Source: Dactylorhiza incarnata (taxonomy: Eukaryota > Streptophyta > Magnoliopsida > Asparagales > Orchidaceae). Taken from it: a DNA stretch of 64,000 nt. Below are positions 58,001 to 64,000 of the stretch, piece by piece (within the stretch, counting starts at the first letter, position 1; every line of letters begins with the position of its first letter). Made by a program: the position numbers and the translations under genes. Below the pieces are notes generated by a model, which saw nothing but the letters and a program-made list of their open reading frames with translations, had not been told where the DNA came from and did not search any database. The stretch is from contig JAWHQI010000170.1 of NCBI GenBank assembly GCA_033032865.1, forward strand, positions 1,423,001 to 1,487,000. The letters are read 5' to 3'.

Positions 58001-59807
58001 CATACTGTGTTAATATTGTGCTAAATCGGGGTGGCAGCTGTCCTAAGGTTTCAGTGAACGTTTTCTCAGTATTCGTGGGTTTTTCTTGTTCCTTGGTCAT
58101 TAGGAGGCACACTGTTGTGGGTTTGAGAGCGAGCATTCTTTTTAACTGCGATGATGATACCTTACCAACCTGGGTAGCAGTTTTGTGCCCTAATAGTCTG
58201 ACTTGTCCGTTGGCTCCAATGTATGAAAGTGTTAGATTGTTATAATCCGTTGTAACAGGTCCCAAGGTGCGTAACCATTGTTGCCCAAGTATGAGGTCGG
58301 CCCCATCTATGTCCAGAACATACAAGTTAATATTATATAGGTTGGTTTGAATGAGCAGTTTAACTTCTTTACATTTCCCTCGACAGTGCTCTGTTGACCC
58401 GTTGCCCATGAATACTGGGAATTCTGTGATTTTGTGTACTGGAATTTTTAGGTAGGCTGCCGTCCTTGTTGATAGGAAGTTGTGTGAGCTTCCCCCATCT
58501 ATGAAAATCTCTAATGGTCGATTATTAATGTGGCCTGTGACTCTTAATCCATGGTCTGGTATATTACTCGTGAGGGCATTTAGGCAGACTGTCGCTGTGG
58601 GGTCACTCTCTTCCTGGACTGTAGTGTAATTATCTGTTTCTCCGTCTATGGTCTCGTCCTCTTCAGTGCCGCAGAGATATAACAATGCTCCTTTGCCTTT
58701 GCACTTGTGACCCACATGGTATTTTTCGTCACAGTTATAGCACAGCCCTTTTTCCCTCTTGGCTTGGAGCTCTGCTGGGGAGAGTCTTTTAATGGGTGGA
58801 AGTCGGGGTTTGGTTGGTTGAGTATAATTTCTTGCTGTGTCGTGAAAGGTGGAGTGATGGTGTGTTGTGTAGGTATTTCGATTCTTGGCCCCTATTTGTT
58901 GTTGATCTTCATGCATACGAGCTATGGCATATGCATCATGTATTTCTGTGGGTCGGGCTAGCAACACTGGTCCTCTAATTTGTTCTTTTAGTCCGGACAC
59001 AAACATATCCGTTATGAATTCGGGTGATAGTCCAGGAACTTTCGTTATCAAGTCTTCAAATTCCTTTTTGTATGAAAGAACTGAGGTTGTTTGTTGTAGT
59101 TTGGTTAATAGGCCGGCTGGTTTAAGATAGAGAGAAGGTCTGAATCTTTTGGTTATAGCATCGACAAACAGGGGAAAGGTTAATGCCAGGTGGTCTTCTA
59201 ACGTTGCTTGGTACCACTTTGAAGCTGGTCGATCTAAGTGAAACGATGCCATAATGAGATAGTCTTGGGTTCGTATGTTATTAATTTCAAAGTAGCGTTT
59301 TAAATCGTATAGCCAGTCTGTGTGATCGCCTTCCGAAAAACGTGGGCAAGGAAAATCACAAAAACTAGGTCGTTGAGAAACAACCTGGGATATGGCGGAG
59401 TTCGGTGCCGTTCCAAGAATTCCATTCGTTGTGTTTGCTGTTGATGATTCTGGCGGTCGATGGTGGTCCAATTGAGATCCTCCCGAGAGCAGTGGGCGTT
59501 GATGATCCTGATTAGCGCCCATGGTCTTGTGGAGATTCTCAAATTGATTGAGCATTTCGTTTCGTAGTGCCGCCATTTGATTAGTGAGTTCGTCGGAGGA
59601 GTGGTCTCTCGTCTCCAAGATTTGACGAGTAAGAACGTTCTCTTTCTTTTGCAACTCCGTATTGAATTGCTGGCATAGCTGCGATGACTGGTGCTCCAAT
59701 AATCGATTGAATTTGCCCTGGAGTTCTTCCAGTTGTTCTGTTCTGGAGGATTGTTCGGCTAGCAGGGCGTTCTTGAGTTCCGCGATGGATCGTAGGCCAT
59801 CACCCAT
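55003..59807 (-). pseudogene. Chromovirus gag-pol polyprotein, frame-broken
   Basis: Starts at ATG 59807, 43 bp inside the LTR. The first block (59807-57741) has gag, a CCHC knuckle (CYNCDEKYHVGHKC near 58745), protease (FIDGGSSHNFLS near 58512) and the start of RT. RT continues in 57738-57472 ([13 protein letters not shown]) and 57406-57080. Its active site, between these blocks at about 57450, reads [16 protein letters not shown] replacing the usual YVDD/FIDD. 57122-55875 has RNase H (IIETDASGTGIGAVL) and integrase (CDICQKAKP, LTMDFITCLP, ESIISDRDPIF). 55896-55003 has the integrase end and a chromodomain (VLIQWQGLPPEDSTWEDL). Frame breaks lie at homopolymers near 57785, 57487 and 57136, and at a fourth site near 55890. 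It is inactive as written. Confidence 0.92.
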
Positions 59808-59849
59808 CTTGTTGTCGGCGAGAAGTTGATCTCAACGAGAGCACAAAAA

Positions 59850-60325
59850 TGTTAGGAGTCTCGCCGGCGAAAGGTTTAGTAACATGAGACGAACGGCCGG
59901 AGGAGGTGGCCGGAGGTGGGGGAGAAGAATTGGACGGTATAACGAGAGGAAATTATCATTAACTCATAAACTTTCATGACACTTACATTGTCCGCTAATC
60001 TCCTATTTATTATTAGCTTCGATCCTAATATGACCGTTACAAAATAAAGCCTTAAAACAATAATAACTATTTTATTTTGGCCGCTGGATGTGCTTTGAAT
60101 AAGCGGAATTGATCTGGACCGTTGCTCTTCTTCTTCGTATTTGACCGTTGATCTTAGCTGATGATGACAACGCCTGTGGTTGATTTTAAATGATAGCTGG
60201 CCTGTTCTGTCAGTGCTTGCCGCTCGATTTTGGCGCCTGCTATTTGACCGTATTGCCACCTGGCCTGATCTGGATCTTTGGATCCTTTAGAATGTCTGAA
60301 GCCGTTGGATCAAGTTGCCCTAACA
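59850..60325 (-). repeat. Chromovirus LTR, right copy
   Basis: 476 bp, near-identical to 54249-54724; it is the 5' LTR for the minus-strand genes. Confidence 0.95.
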
Positions 60326-62640
60326 GAATGCATCAACTTCTCTCGCGATCTCATCTTTGGCTTCTCTGCTTCTCACAACCCGACGACTTCTTCCCCTCTG
60401 TCTTCTCTCTTGGATCAAGCTTTTCTTTTTTGCTACTCTTGCAGGCAATAAATTTCTGCTTAAGACAGTAAATTGGTAGAAGTGGGTCCTGTTTCACACA
60501 AGCTTCTCTCCTTGCCTATAAGGTGTTCGGGAAAATGACTGAACTAACACTCTTTTTTGCAACTCTTGCAGCAATACCTCTTTCACAGCATTGTCGAAGG
60601 TTAGTTCTGCATTTGGATGTTATTTTATCAATATTTTTTTTATTAGGTGGATTATAATTATGGTTTTATCTTATGCAAGCTTCACAAATAACTCCATAAT
60701 TTATTATTCCTTCTTGGTTGGACGTATACATCATCATTTCATATGTTATTTCTAGGAAAATGATGCATGTCTTAAAAATTGCAGAGTGTTGGGTTTGAAA
60801 CAAGGCCAAAACAAAGAAGGGAAATTGATTAACTTATTCAAATTTTAATTCTTTAAGTAAGGAGTTCTAAAACGAGGGAATATTGCTATGGTATTGTTGT
60901 GAAGTAGCAAGAAGAATCAGCTGAAGCAGTTTAAGAATGTATATTTGTATAAAATTGCATGTACCTGGTTAATCTGGATTAGCATAGACATGGGTATTAA
61001 ATGTTGTACTAGCACCTTTGATTGCTGAATAATAGTTGCTTAGTTTTTCTCCAATTCTATTTTTCTCGCGTTTACCAGGATCTCCTCAGTGAGGACTCCT
61101 CTTCATCTTCTCATTCAGGGCTTCAATTCATAAGCCCTTAAGAATGATAACCGAGTTGAGCGAAAGCCGCTATCATTTACTTTGGTTTTACAGGTCCTGA
61201 TAAAATCCAGAAACTAAAAAAAATATTTCTATGATTACAGTAATAAAGAGTTTTATCTGATTTTCTTGAAACATTGTCTGGTGCGGTCTTCGATCCTTTA
61301 TTGCTAAAAATACAGTTCCCAGATCATATTGATGTGGTCATATATTGATGATAACTTTTAGCTTATAAAGGATTTGTTCAATCTCCAATGTGTTGTGAAG
61401 TGCTAAGCTATTCGAATATTCATTTTCAGGATTATGGTCATATCCATAAATGAACTTTTTGAGCTATTTTCTCCTTGCCCGATTAAGAGTCATTGCCGAG
61501 TTTTTGATCGGAGAGTTCTCATCACCTACCTCAACATCATTTTGTAATGTCTTGACCACACTTTTAATTTGTGTGATCATGATGTCTTTTCATTCGTGTG
61601 ATCTTTTCCCCCCAAAATAACATCTTCCCCATGTTTCTTTTTACTGCTTTGATTCACTTATTTCATCTCTCCATCAGAAATTAGTGATTGTGTCAGTTTG
61701 AGATGAAAATAATGTTTTTCTTCACATCTTTCTTCATCAACAGTTATTTTATTAATAGTTTTTTTGTTATGTAATTTCACATCAAGTTTGAGAAATGAGA
61801 ACCCCATTCTCACTCAATAAAAAGTAAGATGTACTTCATAAATGAATACTAAAGGATGTTTGTTTGAAGCTTGAAGCTCGCTAAAAATATTCCACTCACT
61901 CCCTCGAAAATCTCTAGAGTTTTGTAATGAAAAAAGGGTAAGCTTTCTTCTTCAGGTTTGATTTCTTTATTTTTCAGTAGATCCTGAAATAGCTCCAGGA
62001 ATGCTTTGAACATAGGTTCTGTCTTATCAATGTGGTGCGCATCCATTTGGGGCTTCCTTATGTTCTTCCCCCTCTGCGTTTTCTCATACTAAATATCCTA
62101 AATCTTTATTTTCTCTTACTCTCGGTAGATTCATTTTGTTGAAGGTGGAGAATTGGACTACGCCGATGATTTTAATGAGAAAACCCACAAACGTATCCCC
62201 TCTCCTCGCCCGTTACATTTCATTTCTTTCTTTCTTGCAGAAGATTTCGATGAGAGAATCCATTTGGTTTCAAGGCGATGGAGAAGCCAAGAAGATGGAT
62301 TTCACAAAGCATGAGCTGAAACAAGTTTTGGGACTCATAAAATTCAATGGTGGCCACGATAGGATATATTGTAAAGAGCTGTCAGACGCATGTATCAATA
62401 AGTGTTGATCAAGGCAGATAGGCTCCCTCTCAGACCATCAAAGCATTAAGTTGTAGTTATTCTTGCCCAAGTGCAACCATTGAATTTATTAGATTTACAC
62501 AATAAACATATTCAGTGTTAATAATTGTTGTTTTAAGCTAAAAGTGTTTTGTTATTTTGTAAAAGAGGTAGTCTGGTTATCATCATTACTCTCCTATCAT
62601 TTTGTTAATGAATGATACCGTGTTGCAAACAGCTATGTTA
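60326..62640 (+). other. Gene-like, intron-rich segment, unrecognised
   Basis: Several splice-like junctions occur on the plus strand (CTCTTGCAG|GCAATAAA near 60445; CTCTTGCAG|CAATACC near 60570, then GTCGAAG|GTTAG near 60600; TTTTCAG|GATTATGG near 61430), as in a 5' UTR with introns. Two adjacent stem-loops, AGGGCTT...AAGCCCT and AATGATA...TATCATT, lie near 61115-61180. At 62136-62408 an open frame encodes FTKHELKQVLGLIKFNGG. The opposite strand at 62046-61849 is also protein-like (MDAHHIDKTEPMFKAFLEL), ending at a donor-like GTGAGTGG. I recognise none of these. A captured gene or host gene remnant is possible. Confidence 0.3.
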
Positions 62641-62689
62641 TGATTTCAATGATATGGGTGCTAAGTAGTTGCATTTTTGAATCCATTGA

Positions 62690-63190
62690 ATATCGCCACC
62701 CCTGCCGATTGTTGCCACCCCCAATGCCGCCCCTCCCCCGCCCGAATGTCACCCCACCCACGTCGAATGCCGCCGCCCACTATCATTGTCGCCGCCCACG
62801 ACCATTGTCGCCGCCCACGACCATTGTCGCCTCCCCGACCATTGTCGCCGCCCACAATCATTGTCTCCCGCCACGACTAATGTCGCCGCTCATAACTAAT
62901 GTCGTCGCTCCGCCGACTATTGCCTCCCCCGACAAATGTCGCCCCCACAACAAATGTCACCGCACACGACAAATGTCACCACCCACGAACAATATCGCCG
63001 CTCACGACCAATGTCACCTCCCATGGTCAATGTCGCCGCCCATAACTAATGTCACCACCCACGACCAATGTTGCCCCCACGACCAATGTCGCCGCCCACG
63101 CCCAACGTCGCCGCCCATGACGAATGTCGTCGCCCTTGCCGAATGTCGTCGCCCTTGACGAATGTCGTCCCCCTTGCTGAATGTAGTCAC
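62690..63190. repeat. ~19-21-bp minisatellite near the Helitron-like 3' end
   Basis: About 25 imperfect units of AATGTCGCCGCCCACGACC and variants (ACAAATGTCGCCCCCAC). The core CGAC-NATT-GTCG is self-complementary. It is the reverse complement family of 53438-53610. Pro/Met/Ser-rich frames across it are not genes. Confidence 0.92.
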
Positions 63191-63194
63191 CCCC

Positions 63195-63223
63195 GCACGG
63201 GGTCCCCCGTGCATGACTGCTCG
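63195..63223 (+). other. Helitron-like 3' terminal hairpin and CTCG end
   Basis: GCACGGGG (63195-63202), two-base loop, CCCCGTGC (63205-63212), seven bases, CTCG (63220-63223), then T and a TA tract. Stem length, seven-base spacing, CTCG and the following TATATA are the same as at 51013-51042. Confidence 0.6.
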
Positions 63224-64000
63224 TATATATATATATATATGAACAACAATAATAAAAAAATTGCATGAAGGGATGAGAAATAAAAGAGAGGAAATATATA
63301 GTTTTAGAATCGAGCCTGGGTAAGGCGTGTGGTCACTGCCCTAAAGAAGTTGCACCACCCTCCGGCAGGGCTTTCAACCGATGCTCACTCCTCCAAGGTA
63401 CAATACCCGGCTAGATCCCGAAACTCCGATGTGCGCGGACACCGAAGAAGCACAGAGCACCCGAACAACCACTTGATGAAGCAAATGTAAAGAAAAGGAA
63501 TCACGTAGAAGATCATCAAAACAGAGAGAGCAGAAGAGCATATGAGAGCGATGTCAGAGCGATCGTTCTTTCTTAGAAGAACGACAATATATAAAGACAG
63601 TAAATCGCCGGAAAAGGAATCTCGGAAAACGGCAAAATTAAAACCATAATAAATATTAACAGTTATAGTTGGAAATTACATAATAACGTTGAAAATTTCC
63701 AACGTAAGTAATGGCGAGAAACACGCGTAAAGAGCGGTTAAGAATATGCGTAAAAACGGCAGAACGCGTGAAAGTAAATCGACGTTGCGTCAACATCATA
63801 TCGACGCTACGTCGAGTTCTATCGATGCAGGACCTATCGACGCAAGCCTTATCGACGCAAGCGTCGAGTTCTATCGACGCATGCTTCGAATTCCATTCGA
63901 CGCCACGACAACTTCAGCGGCTTGACGACGCTACGTCGAAATCTATTCAACGCAGCTCCGAATTCTAATCGACGCAACTCCGAGTAAAACTCTGAAACTA
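63224..64000. other. Unassigned right edge with CGACG hairpin repeats
   Basis: After a short TA tract there is no recognised gene. From about 63780 the sequence is dense in TCGACGCAA / CGTCGA units, several forming hairpins: TCGACG-CTA-CGTCGA (63801-63815) and TCGACGC-AA-GCGTCGA (63852-63867). The array runs on past the window edge. The frame from 63711 is probably an accident of the repeat. Confidence 0.5.

Larger units (their letters stand above)
54249..60325 (-). mobile_element. Chromovirus (Ty3/gypsy) with 476-bp LTRs
   Basis: LTRs 54249-54724 and 59850-60325 both read TGTTAGGAGTCTCGCC...GTTGCCCTAACA. The flanks GTATG (54244-54248) and GAATG (60326-60330) are a TSD with one mismatch. The LTRs differ at only a few bases (such as GGGATAACG/GGTATAACG and ATAACC/ATGACC), so the insertion is young. 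The minus-strand internal region has gag, protease, RT, RNase H, integrase and a chromodomain. After the LTR the primer region (TTTTTGTGCTCTCGTTGAG) does not start with TGG. Confidence 0.93.
53690..63223 (+). mobile_element. Candidate non-autonomous Helitron carrying gene-like sequence and a chromovirus
   Basis: The 5' end TCTATCTTTATAATATAAG lies after an A (53689) and reads on into GAACCCCTAATCAG, like plant Helitron starts. The 3' end has an 8-bp hairpin (63195-63212), seven bases, then CTCG followed by T (63224). This gives A-element-T with no TSD, as for Helitrons, except that CTCG departs from the canonical CTRR. Inside are gene-like exons, a chromovirus with its own TSD, and a minisatellite next to the 3' end. 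Without the chromovirus it is about 3.5 kb. No Rep/helicase gene is present. Confidence 0.55.

Noticed and set aside
61115..61180. H/ACA snoRNA or tRNA
   Set aside because: Two stem-loops are visible but no convincing H box, ACA box or cloverleaf; too weak to call.
62640..63268. Proline-rich protein gene
   Set aside because: Minisatellite translation, open in many frames with no conserved domain.

Overview
This is plant nuclear DNA made almost entirely of transposable elements stacked inside one another, most likely from an angiosperm. The evidence is a dual-RNase-H Tat-type Ty3/gypsy element, a chromovirus, copia-type and giant-LTR elements, hAT transposons, a Helitron-like element, a 5S-derived LTR fragment and long CA/TA microsatellites. 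I see no intact host gene and cannot name the species. Two stretches (3096-3441 and 53824-54243/60326-62640) may be host gene fragments.

Layout of 4.5-48.8 kb, outside to inside, with each insertion supported by target-site duplications (TSDs). A minus-strand gypsy pol remnant (4494-5171 plus 48422-48764) was hit by a hAT transposon (5180-48413, 8-bp TSD ACTCAAAT). Its transposase gene was hit by a small hAT-type MITE (5798-6233 plus 45355-45728, TSD ATCTAATG). The MITE was hit by a Tat retrotransposon (6234-45349, TSD ATATG, about 11.1 kb without its guests). The Tat gag-pol was hit by a gag-only copia-type element (8958-24250, TSD CCTCC), whose 5' LTR holds a 7.1-kb solo LTR (9408-16525, TSD CCTTG). 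Separately, the Tat 3' region was hit by a minus-strand element with two near-identical 5.36-kb LTRs around only 2 kb of internal DNA (28761-41461, TSD CCTGC).

To the right lie an Athila-like 5' end with its LTR (48765 to about 50750), a hairpin minisatellite ending in a Helitron-like 3' terminus (50826-51042), a TA tract, a 28-bp minisatellite, a 5S rRNA-derived fragment (52918-53149), and a candidate non-autonomous Helitron (53690-63223). The Helitron carries gene-like sequence and a minus-strand chromovirus with 476-bp LTRs (54249-60325). The left edge (1-4.2 kb) holds CA repeats, a palindrome-cored minisatellite that switches orientation, and a fold-back element.

The strongest unusual signals are structural. 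Tandem hairpins occur in the Tat 3' region, in the giant LTRs and in the Helitron-like minisatellite, and their stems change by compensating base pairs between copies. A 13-bp-stem/14-nt-loop hairpin is conserved between two divergent giant LTRs with two compensating pairs. An 80-nt module resembling the 3' half of 5S rRNA recurs in three otherwise unrelated retrotransposon families. The Tat element also carries an antisense gene with two clean predicted introns and a possible promoter at the edge of its 3' LTR. Coding regions of the mobile elements are mostly broken; the copia-type gag and the antisense Tat gene are the only long intact ones.
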